A DNA stretch of 64,000 nt from Bacillota bacterium (GCA_023392595.1 JAEVYU010000053.1:1-64000); one strand, 5' to 3'. Positions 32,665 to 41,848 are shown, numbered from the stretch's first letter. The notes: generated from the letters alone by a model not told the origin. Numbers and translations: made by a program.

Positions 32665-33573
32665 TTAGCCGTGTGAGAATGTACTCAAGTCCTGATCATA
32701 AAGTTCCTCTGCGAAATCTTTGCCCTGTTCACCCATACGCCCCGGGATCCCAACGGCGTCGGCCCGACAATGCTGGCAATGGCGGAAAACCGTCAGGTAT
32801 TTTTCAGCCGCTTGCCGGGCGGTATTCAGTTGAGCACAATCCGGAGCCGGAAAGTCTTTCAATTCATGCTGCGGAATCAACGGAATGATGTTAAAAATGG
32901 AAGCTCCCAAGTCCGAAACCAGTTCCGCGATATGCCCGATATGATGATCATTGATTCCCGGGATTAGGACGGTATTGATTTTCACCACCGCACCCAAAGA
33001 AACGATCTTCCGGATCCCGGCTATCTGGGCGGCTATTAAAAAACGAGCGGCAAACGGTCTGGTTATCAACTGGCCGTGATAAATGATATGGGAACAAATT
33101 TGTTGCAATATATTGTCATCCACTGCATTGACCGTAACCGTGACGGTTTTAACCCCTGCGGCGATAACCTGTTCGGCTTTTTCTTCCAAAAGTAGACCAT
33201 TGGTGCTTAAGCAATTGATCAGGGCTGGATAACGCTGATGGATCAGTTCAAAGGTTTCCAAGGCATGGTCGGTCGCCAGGGTGTCTCCCGGCCCGGCGAT
33301 TCCGGCTACGGTGATTTCGGGGCATTTCTCCAAAGCTTTGCCAACCATATCACAGGCGGCCTCCGGATCTAAAAGGCCGCGGCTGACTCCCGGCCGGTTT
33401 TCAAATTTATTAAAACCCCTCTTGCAAAAGCGGCATTGAATATTGCAATCCGGACTCACCGGCAAATGAATCCGGCCGAATTTAAAGTGGGCTTCCCCGC
33501 CAAAACAAGGGTGTTGCTTGACGAGATGACTAAAATCTTTGGGACTTTCCAGCATCTCAGGCAATGTGACCAC
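32665..33573 (-). CDS. NifB-like radical SAM protein (nitrogenase-type cofactor maturase)
   Basis: NifB builds the 8-iron carbide core of nitrogenase cofactors. The 302-residue protein has the NifB landmarks: HPCF at 21-24, the radical SAM triad C43-x3-C47-x2-C50 in SPDCNIQCRFC, NRPGVSRGLLDPEAA, GIAGPGDTLA, CLSTNGLLL, KINTVLIPGINDHHIGHIAE, FNIIPLIPQHE and the end motif RHCQHCRADAVG. The C-terminal NifX-like domain of many NifB proteins is missing, as in stand-alone NifB and MarB. The start may be GTG 33573 or TTG/ATG just inside. It is the first gene after leader A and is 38 bases before the NifH-like start. Its presence implies that the partner enzyme uses a carbide-containing cluster. Confidence 0.9.
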   Translation of the reverse strand: MVTLPEMLESPKDFSHLVKQHPCFGGEAHFKFGRIHLPVSPDCNIQCRFCKRGFNKFENRPGVSRGLLDPEAACDMVGKALEKCPEITVAGIAGPGDTLATDHALETFELIHQRYPALINCLSTNGLLLEEKAEQVIAAGVKTVTVTVNAVDDNILQQICSHIIYHGQLITRPFAARFLIAAQIAGIRKIVSLGAVVKINTVLIPGINDHHIGHIAELVSDLGASIFNIIPLIPQHELKDFPAPDCAQLNTARQAAEKYLTVFRHCQHCRADAVGIPGRMGEQGKDFAEELYDQDLSTFSHG

Positions 33574-33753
33574 CTCTTTCCATTCAAGTTATTCCAATAT
33601 TATATTAAACCTATCAAATAACTGTTAATTATAAAAATCTAACAAGTTCATTAATGTCTTCCGGCATACCCGATACTTGTTGTATGTCGTTATAGGAAGA
33701 AATATCAAATTTATTTGCAACTCTCTATCCGGTTTTTATAACAACTCTAGCCT

Positions 33754-33815
33754 AAAAACAAAGGCTAAGCCATTCCTCCATTCGTGTAAATCCAATGGGG
33801 AAAATTGACTTAGCC
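33754..33815 (-). terminator. Intrinsic terminator of leader A
   Basis: Read on the minus strand, AGGCTAAGTCAATTTTCCCC pairs with GGAGGAATGGCTTAGCCT, followed by TTGTTTTT. It stands between promoter A and the nifB-like gene, and is therefore an attenuator and not an operon end. Confidence 0.75.
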
Positions 33816-33919
33816 TCCAGTTTTCTGGTCAACTTCGTTTATGAAATTTAAAAGTAAATCTATCTGATTAATATGTTTTGATTTATACTTATATTACCTC
33901 AAATAGGCTCCGGTGTCAA
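33754..33919 (-). promoter_or_regulatory. Promoter and attenuator leader A (before the nifB-like gene)
   Basis: On the minus strand, TTGACA (33914-33919) and TAATAT (33891-33896) are spaced by 17 bases. About 60 bases later comes the core TGACCAGAAAACTGGAGGC (33813-33831), a CCAG/CTGG hairpin with AAAA loop. Its end, AGGCTAAG, is the first arm of a terminator ending TTTGTTTTT (33754-33815). Upstream AGTT can pair with GGCT instead, closing an alternative hairpin that would block the terminator. The same plan occurs at three other sites in the window. A second weaker promoter (TATAAT near 33605) lies closer to the gene. Confidence 0.75.
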
Positions 33920-33952
33920 TAAAAAACAATCATGCGACTTAGTATTTTCCTT

Positions 33953-35173
33953 TTAACTGCCACAACAATCCAGACTTACATTTTTTTGAAATTCGGCCTG
34001 AATTTGTTGTAATTTTTCAGGCTGGGTCAATAAAGTCAACCCGGTGATAGCTAAAGCTTTCGTACCCAATATCAAAGCGTAATCTCCGGCTTCGGACCTT
34101 GCGGCATTGCAAAATTCAATGCTGTGCCCAGCCAGTTCTTTGGGGCCAATCTTAATGGAAGGTTGAATCGTAGGTACAATATGACTGACATTCCCGGCAT
34201 CCGTTGAGCCTTTGCCTTTATTCACCGGCTCCTCCATCGCTTCACCCAATTCTTCCATAACTTCCTTAAATAAATGATTCAATTTTTGATTAATCAAGAA
34301 GTTGTCGACTTGGTTTTGAAAAAAGCTAATTTTAACTTTGGTGCCGGTTGCCAAGGCCGCACCTTCTGCAATTGCTTTAACTTTGGCGGTCACTTCGTTA
34401 CATCCGGACCTTGTTGAAGACCTGATAAAAAACCTAGCTTTAGCATATGCCGGAATGATATTGGGTGCATCACCCCCATGGGTAATAATGCCATGAATTC
34501 TTACATCAGTGGGGAGTTGCTGCCGTAACGCATTAATGCCATTAAAAAGTTGAATGACTCCATCCAAAGCGTTAATCCCTTTTTCCGGCGCGGATGCGGC
34601 ATGGGCTGCCTTCCCGAAAAATTCAAAATCAATTGGATCCAGGGCCAAGGTGTTTTCAGTAACATTGGTTGTATTGGAGGGATGAATCATCAGGCAAGCA
34701 TCAATACCCTTAAATAGATCTTGTTTGACAAAACTAGCCTTGGCACTGCCATTTTCCCCTCCTTCTTCGGCAGGCGTACCAAAGACCACCACTTGACCGC
34801 CGACATCGTCGATTAGGCTTGCAAGGGCGATAGCCGCCCCAACACTGGCGGTACCAATAATGTTATGCCCGCATCCATGGCCGATCTCCGGTAAGGCATC
34901 ATATTCCGCTAAAAACCCAATCACTGGACCGGTGGAGTGGGAGGACTTTTTCCGGGCTATAAAACCAGTCGGGTGTCCGGCAACGCCGATTTCAACGGAA
35001 AATCCCTGGGATTCCAGCACCCGATAAAGGCGTTCGGAGGCATAAAATTCTTTATTGCCAACTTCGGGGTGATCATGAATATCATGACTCACTTGAATTA
35101 AATCATTTTTCCGTTCTTCAATCCAAGCGAAAATTTGCTTTTTGGTTTCATCAACCTTTAGGGAGTTGCTCAT
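33953..35173 (-). CDS. M20-family amidohydrolase (AbgB-like)
   Basis: The 406-residue zinc hydrolase has the M20 metal motifs GFLAEYDALPEIGHGCGHNI and GTPAEEGGENGSA, the dimerisation domain around VRIHGIITHGGDAPNIIPAY, and a late GKGSTDAGNVSHIVP. It resembles the AbgB subgroup, which splits amide bonds of acylated amino acids or aminobenzoyl-glutamate. It follows the second MetQ gene by 65 bases and is probably the last gene of the metN2-metI2-metQ2 unit. A likely job, by inference, is to release methionine, cysteine or an S-alkyl amino acid from an acylated form taken up by that importer. Confidence 0.88.
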   Translation of the reverse strand: MSNSLKVDETKKQIFAWIEERKNDLIQVSHDIHDHPEVGNKEFYASERLYRVLESQGFSVEIGVAGHPTGFIARKKSSHSTGPVIGFLAEYDALPEIGHGCGHNIIGTASVGAAIALASLIDDVGGQVVVFGTPAEEGGENGSAKASFVKQDLFKGIDACLMIHPSNTTNVTENTLALDPIDFEFFGKAAHAASAPEKGINALDGVIQLFNGINALRQQLPTDVRIHGIITHGGDAPNIIPAYAKARFFIRSSTRSGCNEVTAKVKAIAEGAALATGTKVKISFFQNQVDNFLINQKLNHLFKEVMEELGEAMEEPVNKGKGSTDAGNVSHIVPTIQPSIKIGPKELAGHSIEFCNAARSEAGDYALILGTKALAITGLTLLTQPEKLQQIQAEFQKNVSLDCCGS

Positions 35174-35238
35174 AAATTATGCTTCTTTCCAAGATATTTA
35201 TCTCTCTTCTATCACAGAACAGGTTGAAGTTTCCGGTA

Positions 35239-36060
35239 TTAAAATGTAGGAATTAAAGCACCCTGATAAATCTCTCGGATTGCTTTTTTAACATCGCCCG
35301 AACGATATGCTTTTACCACCTTTTTATAGAGTGGGTTATCCTTATCCTCTTCCCGAGCAACAATAATATTGATATAAGGTTTGGAAGTCTCTAATTTTGC
35401 ATTCTCCAGATAGATAGAATTTTTGATCGGCGACAGCTTTGCATCAATGGCAATCCCACTGTTAATCACCGCAATATCCACATCGGGCAGAGATCTCGGG
35501 ATTTGAGGAGCAACTAATTCAATAATTTGTAGATTTTTGGGATTGGCAACGATATCCTTAACCGTCGGTAACAACCCCGCCTCTTTGTTGATTTTAATCA
35601 AACCGGCGCTTTGCAGCAGGAAAAGAGCTCTTCCGCCGTTGGAAGCATCATTGGGGATGGCAACTTTGGCTTCGTTTTTGAGATTCTTCAGCGACTTTAG
35701 TTTGACAGAGAAAATTGCCATAGGGGCCAGTACGGTTTCGCCAATTGGAACTATTTTGAGATTACGGTCCGCTTTAAATTTGTTAAAATAGGCATAATGT
35801 TGGAATGCATCCAAATCAATTTCTTTTTCGGCTAATGCCAAATTGGGGCGAATATAATCGGAAAAACTTATCACCTGAAGATCGATGTTTTCTTTGGCCA
35901 GTTTCTCTTTAACGATATCCCAAATCCGATGGTCATCACCGGTTATTCCCAATTTGATGGTTTGTTTTTGAGCATCGGCCGCCACTTTGGTTATGTTGGA
36001 TGATAAAAAAATATTGAACGACAAAATCAATGCTACTGTTAAAAAAATAATTTTTTTCAT
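35239..36060 (-). CDS. metQ: MetQ-family substrate-binding protein 2
   Basis: This 273-residue MetQ/NlpA protein has a signal peptide (MKKIIFLTVALILSFNIFLS) without lipobox cysteine and the family pattern KLGITGDDHRIWDIVKEKLA, SDYIRPNLALAEKEIDLDAF, KVAIPNDASNGGRALFLLQS and DIAVINSGIAIDA. It differs clearly from MetQ1 (about a third identical), so the two importers may take different ligands. The gene is 30 bases after metI2. As in MetQ1, lack of a lipid anchor suggests a periplasm. Confidence 0.9.
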   Translation of the reverse strand: MKKIIFLTVALILSFNIFLSSNITKVAADAQKQTIKLGITGDDHRIWDIVKEKLAKENIDLQVISFSDYIRPNLALAEKEIDLDAFQHYAYFNKFKADRNLKIVPIGETVLAPMAIFSVKLKSLKNLKNEAKVAIPNDASNGGRALFLLQSAGLIKINKEAGLLPTVKDIVANPKNLQIIELVAPQIPRSLPDVDIAVINSGIAIDAKLSPIKNSIYLENAKLETSKPYINIIVAREEDKDNPLYKKVVKAYRSGDVKKAIREIYQGALIPTF

Positions 36061-36090
36061 GATCGGATTCTCCTCTGTTGTTTAATTTGT

Positions 36091-36774
36091 TTAGTGAGTG
36101 ACTGATTTTAATAAAAAATCCCCGATTCCCTGGACCACATTCACCAATATAAGCAGAATGATGATCGTAACAACCATTACATCAGTTTGAAAGTATTGAT
36201 ACCCGTAACGGATGGCGAAATCCCCAAGCCCACCTCCTCCAACTGTTCCCGCCATAGCCGAGAGGCCTATCAGACTAATGGTTGTTATGGTAAGGGTATA
36301 GATGATTCCTGGTAATCCCTCCCATAACATTACCCGATACACAATCTCCATCGGGCTTGAACCCATGGACTGAGCAGCTTCAATAATTCCCTTATCGATA
36401 TGTAATAGGGCGGACTCAATTTGACGGGCGATAAAAGGAGCGGTACCGAAGATCAGCGGCACAAGCGCGCCCTTTGTTCCGATAGTTGTACCCACAAAAA
36501 ATCGGGTTACCGGGATAATGGCCGCCAATAAAATAATGAAAGGTATTGAACGCAGAATATTAATTATTTTGCCGATGATGTTATTGGCGATAGGATTTTC
36601 TAAAATTCCACCTTCCCGGGTTACCACCAAAATAACTCCCGTAGGAATTCCGATCATGGTGGATATAATCCCCGATACCAGGACCATGAATAATGTTTCA
36701 GATAGCGCTTTGAGCATATCCGGATACAAGTTCATCACATTGGGCATTAGTGTTTTGAGTATTTCCACCATCAT
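36091..36774 (-). CDS. metI: MetI-family ABC permease 2
   Basis: The 227-residue permease has MetI motifs GKIINILRSIPFIILLAAII, EAAQSMGSSPMEIVYRVMLW followed by EGLPGIIYTL, and AGTVGGGGLGDFAIRYGY. The longest frame overlaps metN2 by 77 bases. An internal ATG at 36717 (MLKALSETLFMV) would give a more usual start and a 20-base overlap. It works with MetN2 and MetQ2. Confidence 0.92.
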   Translation of the reverse strand: MMVEILKTLMPNVMNLYPDMLKALSETLFMVLVSGIISTMIGIPTGVILVVTREGGILENPIANNIIGKIINILRSIPFIILLAAIIPVTRFFVGTTIGTKGALVPLIFGTAPFIARQIESALLHIDKGIIEAAQSMGSSPMEIVYRVMLWEGLPGIIYTLTITTISLIGLSAMAGTVGGGGLGDFAIRYGYQYFQTDVMVVTIIILLILVNVVQGIGDFLLKSVTH

Positions 36775-37801
36775 TGATCACCTCTACTGAAATCTGCTGT
36801 TGTTTTAGATATAATAAAGCCTTAAAGACATCCTGCCGCCTGCCGCTGAACTTGATCGTCAGATGACCCACCGCTACTCCCTGGATCATTTCAATGTTTC
36901 CATACAAAATACTGACATCAACCGTAAACATTCGTGTTATATTGGATATAAAAGCCTGAGCCGTATTGTTTCCCATAAAAACAATTTTGGCGATAGTTTC
37001 ATCTTTTTTAATTGATTCCGCAATATCCCCGGTTTTCAGCACTTCATTGGTTTGATCCCACCGAAACACCGTGGTAATAAAGTCCTTGGTCACTTGGGCC
37101 TGGGGATTGGAAAAAATCTGCAACAGATTTCCGGTTTCAACGATTTTACCATTTTCCATGACAGCGACTTGATTGCAAATTTCCTTAACCACTTGCATTT
37201 CATGAGTAATAATCACGATGGTGATCTTAAATTTCCGGTTGATATCTTTCAAAAGTTTTAATATCGATTGGGTAGTCTGGGGATCCAAAGCCGATGTCGC
37301 TTCATCGCACAAGATTACTTCCGGATCATTGGCTAGTGCTCGGGCAATGGCCACTCTCTGTTTTTGACCGCCACTGAGCTGTGATGGATAAACCTGAGAT
37401 TTTTCGCCAATACCGACGATTTCCAAGAGATTGAAAACCTTGGCCGCTATCTCTTTTTTGCTTAATCCTTTTCTTTTTAAGGGGTATGCAACATTCTCAA
37501 ATACAGTCCTGGAACTCATCAAATTAAAATTTTGAAAGATCATGCCAATTCTTTCCCTTGTTTTTCGAAGTTCCCGCGGTGACAAGGAAGTAAGTTCCTG
37601 GCCATTCACTTTTACAGAACCGGAGGTTGGCCGTTCCAGTAGATTCATACAACGAATCAGGGTGCTTTTTCCAGCCCCGCTGTAACCAATAATACCGAAA
37701 ATTTCTCCGGCCGGAATATGTAGACTTACCCCTTTTAATGCCTTCACTTGATGATTTTTGGCGATGGAATAAGTCTTTTTGACGTCCTGTAGTTGTATCA
37801 C
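36698..37801 (-). CDS. metN: MetN-family ABC ATPase 2 with NIL domain
   Basis: The 367-residue ATPase has Walker A GYSGAGKST, signature LSGGQKQRVAIARALANDPE and VILCDEATSALDPQT, then a C-terminal extension of about 100 residues (FMGNNTAQAFISNITRMFTV ... GAVGHLTIKFSG-like end) that fits the NIL domain sensing internal methionine. In contrast, MetN1 lacks this domain. A GTG start with GGAGGAAACTTT before it is used. The gene has its own strong promoter with an inverted repeat (37870-37898), so this importer unit can be expressed apart from the nif-like operon ahead of it. Confidence 0.93.
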   Translation of the reverse strand: MIQLQDVKKTYSIAKNHQVKALKGVSLHIPAGEIFGIIGYSGAGKSTLIRCMNLLERPTSGSVKVNGQELTSLSPRELRKTRERIGMIFQNFNLMSSRTVFENVAYPLKRKGLSKKEIAAKVFNLLEIVGIGEKSQVYPSQLSGGQKQRVAIARALANDPEVILCDEATSALDPQTTQSILKLLKDINRKFKITIVIITHEMQVVKEICNQVAVMENGKIVETGNLLQIFSNPQAQVTKDFITTVFRWDQTNEVLKTGDIAESIKKDETIAKIVFMGNNTAQAFISNITRMFTVDVSILYGNIEMIQGVAVGHLTIKFSGRRQDVFKALLYLKQQQISVEVINDGGNTQNTNAQCDELVSGYAQSAI

Positions 37802-37869
37802 AAAGTTTCCTCCATCTTTCTTTAGTAAACTTATTTCCTTGTATTCCTATTAAATTACTATGTAATATA

Positions 37870-37898
37870 ATATTACGTCCCCGCAGGGACTTTGTCAA
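37870..37898 (-). promoter_or_regulatory. Promoter of metN2 with an operator-like inverted repeat
   Basis: On the minus strand, TTGACA (37893-37898) and TAATAT (37870-37875) are 17 bases apart. Between them lies GTCCC-TGCG-GGGAC (37877-37890), a perfect 5-bp inverted repeat in the position where a repressor would block polymerase. The regulator is unknown. Confidence 0.65.
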
Positions 37899-37947
37899 TC
37901 ATTTCAACCCAAAATATTTCTTAAATTTCCCGAAACCAAGAAAAAAC

Positions 37948-39288
37948 TTACCTACCGCTCACAATACTACTTAGCAAATCTTCGATCAACCGCAAGCCAC
38001 CCCGATAACCGGTGTAGCCACGGTCAATCACCACCCGGTTAGCCACAGGAAAACTCACGCTAAGATGGGCGGCGCCGATATTTTGAGCGAATTCCCGATC
38101 CAAGGAACTACCCACTACAAACGCAGGGGAAAAAGCATGGTAATATTTCTGGCTTTTAAATTCCGGCCAGCTTTGCTTAAAATGCCTGATGACCTCGCTG
38201 GTATCGGTTTCAAAGACCACCTTTGGTTTAATCCCTGAATTCAGATGAAACCGCGATGCCAGCAATTTTTGTTGTTGTTCCTCACTCAATGGATCGGTCA
38301 TTACCACCAACTCCGGCAACCAACCTAAGTCATCCGCTAGAAACCTGGTGATTGCCACCGCATAGTTAACATCTCCTATCACTACCGCATACCGTTGCAG
38401 GTCAAGATCATTGTAAGCCTCAATTAGAGGTTCCAAATAAAAATAATACTTTTGCTGTTCTTGGGCGATCAGAGGATCTGTTACAGAGGGATCCAACGTT
38501 AAAGCCGCGCTCACTTGTTGCAGGAACTGATCGGTAGCCGCTGGTCCGATAGGAAGCGGTAAATGAATGTAGGGCGTGCCGTAAATTTCCTGAAATACTT
38601 CAGCGGCTTCAATGCCGTAGACATCGGAGAGGATGATATTTAATTCGGCCTGGGCGGCTTCCCTGATATCATGTAAAGAGTCTGCCGGGGTAAAAAAACT
38701 ATTGACTTCCAAACCCAGTTTTTCCAGCAGAGTTCTCACACCCTCAAGATTACCGCGCCAGAAAACATCCATAAAGGGAACCACCCCCCATACATTCACC
38801 CGTTTTCTGACTTTTGGCAGATCCTTTTGTAAATAGTTTTTAAATAAAGCTTGAAGCACCAGATCATAGCCATAATATGAGTTTCCCTTAAATCCACCCG
38901 TCTCCGCATGAATAATCGGTACCCCTTGACTTTGGAACTCATGGACCACAGCCTTTACATCATCCCCGATCACTTCGGTAACGCAACCGGTAATCACAAA
39001 ATAAAGATCACCTTCCATAACTTCCAACGTGGTCCGAATCTCCTCCCGAAGCCGGTCAAGACCGCCAAAAACGACCTCCTTCTCTTGGACATTGGTGCTG
39101 GGAACGGTTAAAGCGCCGCAATGGCCGCCGACCTGCAATCCGCTACCGCCGTTCTGAGCCCAGGTAATATTGCCGGCACACCCGGGAGCGGCGTGCAAAA
39201 TGGGAATCACACCCGGCAGGGCGGTTAAAGTCTCCATCGCGCCCCCCAAGGCACAAAAATAACGGGGCCGCTCAATAAACTCAGCCAT
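37948..39288 (-). CDS. NifK-like subunit 1 of a nitrogenase-like reductase
   Basis: The 446-residue protein is a NifK-type subunit. It has three cysteines placed like the P-cluster ligands of NifK: C12 in RPRYFCALGGA, C37 in HAAPGCAGN and C102 in VITGCVTEVIGDD. Further family motifs are VFGGLDRLREEI, ETGGFKGNSYYGYDL and FPVANRVVIDRGYTGYRGGL. ATG 39288 has GGAGG eight bases upstream and overlaps the nifD-like stop by eight bases. At 446 residues it is shorter than NifK (about 520), lacking the N-terminal extension. It is last in the operon that begins at leader B. A dedicated role in organosulfur reduction is inferred from context. Confidence 0.87.
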   Translation of the reverse strand: MAEFIERPRYFCALGGAMETLTALPGVIPILHAAPGCAGNITWAQNGGSGLQVGGHCGALTVPSTNVQEKEVVFGGLDRLREEIRTTLEVMEGDLYFVITGCVTEVIGDDVKAVVHEFQSQGVPIIHAETGGFKGNSYYGYDLVLQALFKNYLQKDLPKVRKRVNVWGVVPFMDVFWRGNLEGVRTLLEKLGLEVNSFFTPADSLHDIREAAQAELNIILSDVYGIEAAEVFQEIYGTPYIHLPLPIGPAATDQFLQQVSAALTLDPSVTDPLIAQEQQKYYFYLEPLIEAYNDLDLQRYAVVIGDVNYAVAITRFLADDLGWLPELVVMTDPLSEEQQQKLLASRFHLNSGIKPKVVFETDTSEVIRHFKQSWPEFKSQKYYHAFSPAFVVGSSLDREFAQNIGAAHLSVSFPVANRVVIDRGYTGYRGGLRLIEDLLSSIVSGR

Positions 39289-40804
39289 CACTTTGACCTC
39301 CCTGGCTTTTGATATAATGAAAGGGATTCCTCTGATACCAATTCTGAGAGTAGGGCAGTGTCAGATGTTCACTGAGATTGCGGTTTAAGCTGGGGTTATT
39401 TAACTGACGGTATAAGCGCCGGGCTAGTTCATAAGCTCCCTTATAACCGATATAATTGAAACCAGTATTATAAATCACATGAGTGGCGATGCCAAGTTTA
39501 GAGGCTGTGGCATTACCGTTCCAGTGTCCCAGAAAAAGATCGGGTTTCAACTTTTTCAATAAATTAGCCTCTTCAAATGGCTGGGCATTGGCGATGTTTA
39601 CCGGGAAATCTCCCGGGCAAATCGAAGCCAGCTTTTGGTATTCCAGCTCGGCGAATTGATCATGATGAAAGGAACGGATCCCGCATATTTCGAATCCCAA
39701 TTCCGTCAAAAGATAACCGTTGGCAAAAGCACGGATTTCTCCGGCGCTGATAAAGACTTTTTTTCCAGCGAAAACCGGTTTGAATTCTCTCAACGCTGTT
39801 TGCAAATCGGCCTCTTCCTGGCGGATTAATTTCTCAGCTTCTTCTTCCAAATGGAAAAATGCCGCCACCTCCCTCAGCCAGTCACCGGTATTTTGAATCC
39901 CGATCGGCATGTGCTTTAGGATATAAGGCACACCGTACTTTTCCTGTAAGTGCTTTAGGAAATAATCATCATGAGTAGGGCAAGTACTGATGGAGAGTGC
40001 GGCCTGCGTGACTTTATACATCTCCTCGGGCTTTGTAAAAACCGGAAACACATTGACTTCCAATCCCAAAGCATTGAGCAACCGGATTAATTCAAGTTCA
40101 TCGACTCGCCCCATGGATGAGACATTCATCAAATTTACAGTCCGGCTGAAACGGTATCGTTCTTTGAGTTCTTCCAATTCATCTGCAATCAGCCCCAATG
40201 TTTTCTCCGGCTGATCCATCAGATTCCGTCCAATGCTGTGGTAAACCGCGTCATAGGCGGTCGCCCAGATTTTGGTTTTAAAACCTTCGCAATGAACCGG
40301 TAATATTTTCGCGTTTATCTCTGGCTGCAAACGGGCGGCGAGGCCATCGATATCATCGCCAATAATTCCTGGTACACAACCGGCCACCACGATAATTGTT
40401 GCCGGCCGGTAACGTTGATCGGCTTTCCGTATCGCCCCCTCCAATTTACTTTCACCGCCGTTTACCACTTCGCTTTCATTGAGTGCGGTGGAAAGCCATA
40501 AGGCATCTTTAGTCCGGCCCCAACGAATGGCACCACCCGAACGGACGTTGGCATTTTGAGAAAGACTGCATGAACCGCAACCAATCGCCCCATGAAGTAA
40601 GACCACACTATCGGGGATACTGTTTAACATGGCTAAGCCTGGTAGAAGCAAGCAAATCGACCCTTGGGTGAAGCTACGTTCCTGGCTATCCAGGCAGCAT
40701 CCTTTGCCCTGTTTCGCCAAACTACAAATGCTTCCTCCATAGGTAATAGAGGCGCCCAAACGTTCCTCTCGTTTGGGCGGTTCTTTTTGATCCAAATAAC
40801 TCAA
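39281..40804 (-). CDS. NifD-like subunit 1 of a nitrogenase-like reductase
   Basis: The 507-residue protein has the P-cluster-type cysteines C51 (QGSICLLL), C76 (GAIGCGSCS) and C143 (VAGCVPGIIGDD), and a cofactor-type cysteine in LSISTCPTHDDYFLKHLQEK, aligned with NifD Cys275. By my alignment His442 of NifD is replaced near FNYIGYKGAYELARRL, and His195 is replaced by Tyr in CEGFKTKIWATAYDAV, so it should not reduce N2. C27 and C37 form an additional pair shared with NifD-like 2. The start is TTG with GGGGGAGTA before it. It follows a UroD-fold methyltransferase gene by 15 bases. Confidence 0.87.
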   Translation of the reverse strand: MSYLDQKEPPKREERLGASITYGGSICSLAKQGKGCCLDSQERSFTQGSICLLLPGLAMLNSIPDSVVLLHGAIGCGSCSLSQNANVRSGGAIRWGRTKDALWLSTALNESEVVNGGESKLEGAIRKADQRYRPATIIVVAGCVPGIIGDDIDGLAARLQPEINAKILPVHCEGFKTKIWATAYDAVYHSIGRNLMDQPEKTLGLIADELEELKERYRFSRTVNLMNVSSMGRVDELELIRLLNALGLEVNVFPVFTKPEEMYKVTQAALSISTCPTHDDYFLKHLQEKYGVPYILKHMPIGIQNTGDWLREVAAFFHLEEEAEKLIRQEEADLQTALREFKPVFAGKKVFISAGEIRAFANGYLLTELGFEICGIRSFHHDQFAELEYQKLASICPGDFPVNIANAQPFEEANLLKKLKPDLFLGHWNGNATASKLGIATHVIYNTGFNYIGYKGAYELARRLYRQLNNPSLNRNLSEHLTLPYSQNWYQRNPFHYIKSQGGQSDG

Positions 40805-40819
40805 GGTACTCCCCCTATT

Positions 40820-41848
40820 CTATTGAATGTGATAGTGATGGGCTGTATCTCTCATCGCCTGAATATTCTCAAGCGGCACTCCCGGCGGGATATCGCAGCC
40901 GGGCATTACAATATAACCCGGTATGGCCGAAGTCTTATTAATACAATCAAGGCAGCACTCAGCTACCAAATCCGGATTTGCATTCTGCATGACGGCGACC
41001 GGATTTAGATTCCCGGAAAAAGCCATTCGACCGCCAAGGGTCTCTCGAGCTTTCCCCAAATCCACTTTGTAATCCATGGATAATAAATCAGCGCCCGTTT
41101 CCGGAATCAAGTCAAGCCGGTTGGTGATATTGCCGCAAATATGGATGCAAACAAACACCCCTTTTTGTTGCAGTCTGCTTACAACTTTCTGGAGATGAGG
41201 GATTACAAACTCCTGAAACTGGTTTCTGGAGATCAGGTCGCCGGAAGCCGAAGGATCGGCAATGGATACAATTTCAACCCCGTTATCGATGAATAATTTC
41301 AAATAACGATAGCATAATTCGGCAGTGAAATCTAAAATTGCCAAAACAGCGTCCCGATCTTTGTATATGCTCCGCATCAATTTTTCAACACCATAAATAT
41401 GCCCGGCCAAAGTGAATGGCCCCCATTGGCTGGCTCCCACCAACACCTGCTTACCAAGGGCCTTGGCAACAATCCGGGCGGTGCTCAAAAGATTTTGAAT
41501 TCCCGGTTCTTCCGGTAAGTTTTTCAGCGGCAATTTTTCTACTTCGATAACTTTATCGATGAGTGACGCCTGGATATCGGGTGCTCCGCGGGCACGGAAT
41601 TTAATGGATCCCCCCAGAGCCCGGATGGCTAGATTGTGATACCCGGAACCCGGCCAGACAATATCCGATTGAACCAGCTCCTGGGTATCGATAATTATCT
41701 CGGCAGCCAACTCCGGTTGATTCAAAATCTCCCGCAAAGAAAAACTCCGGCGGTTCATTGTCCAAACCCCGCCGGATAAAAGGGCCACCGGCAACCTTGG
41801 GGTCCTTTCCAATTTTAAAGCCCTAGTGATGATTTCTTTGGAATTCAT
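40820..41848 (-). CDS. UroD-fold corrinoid methyltransferase-like protein 1
   Basis: The 342-residue protein belongs to the MtaA/MtbA/CmuA group within the uroporphyrinogen decarboxylase fold. It keeps the zinc ligands used to activate a thiol: H-x-C in VFVCIHICGNITNRL and the late C in YIVMPGCDIPPGVPLENIQA. True UroD arginines for the porphyrin are not apparent. In Methanosarcina, MtsA of this fold demethylates dimethyl sulfide and methylmercaptopropionate, a precedent for sulfur substrates. It lies directly before the nifD-like gene and after the ssuB-like gene, in one operon. Methyl donor and acceptor are unknown. Confidence 0.82.
   Translation of the reverse strand: MNSKEIITRALKLERTPRLPVALLSGGVWTMNRRSFSLREILNQPELAAEIIIDTQELVQSDIVWPGSGYHNLAIRALGGSIKFRARGAPDIQASLIDKVIEVEKLPLKNLPEEPGIQNLLSTARIVAKALGKQVLVGASQWGPFTLAGHIYGVEKLMRSIYKDRDAVLAILDFTAELCYRYLKLFIDNGVEIVSIADPSASGDLISRNQFQEFVIPHLQKVVSRLQQKGVFVCIHICGNITNRLDLIPETGADLLSMDYKVDLGKARETLGGRMAFSGNLNPVAVMQNANPDLVAECCLDCINKTSAIPGYIVMPGCDIPPGVPLENIQAMRDTAHHYHIQ

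Noticed and set aside
37948..40804. A chlorophyll (BchNB) or coenzyme F430 (CfbCD) reductase
   Set aside because: Those systems do not need NifB and have fewer cluster cysteines in component 1. Here a NifB-like gene is present and both D and K keep full cysteine sets.
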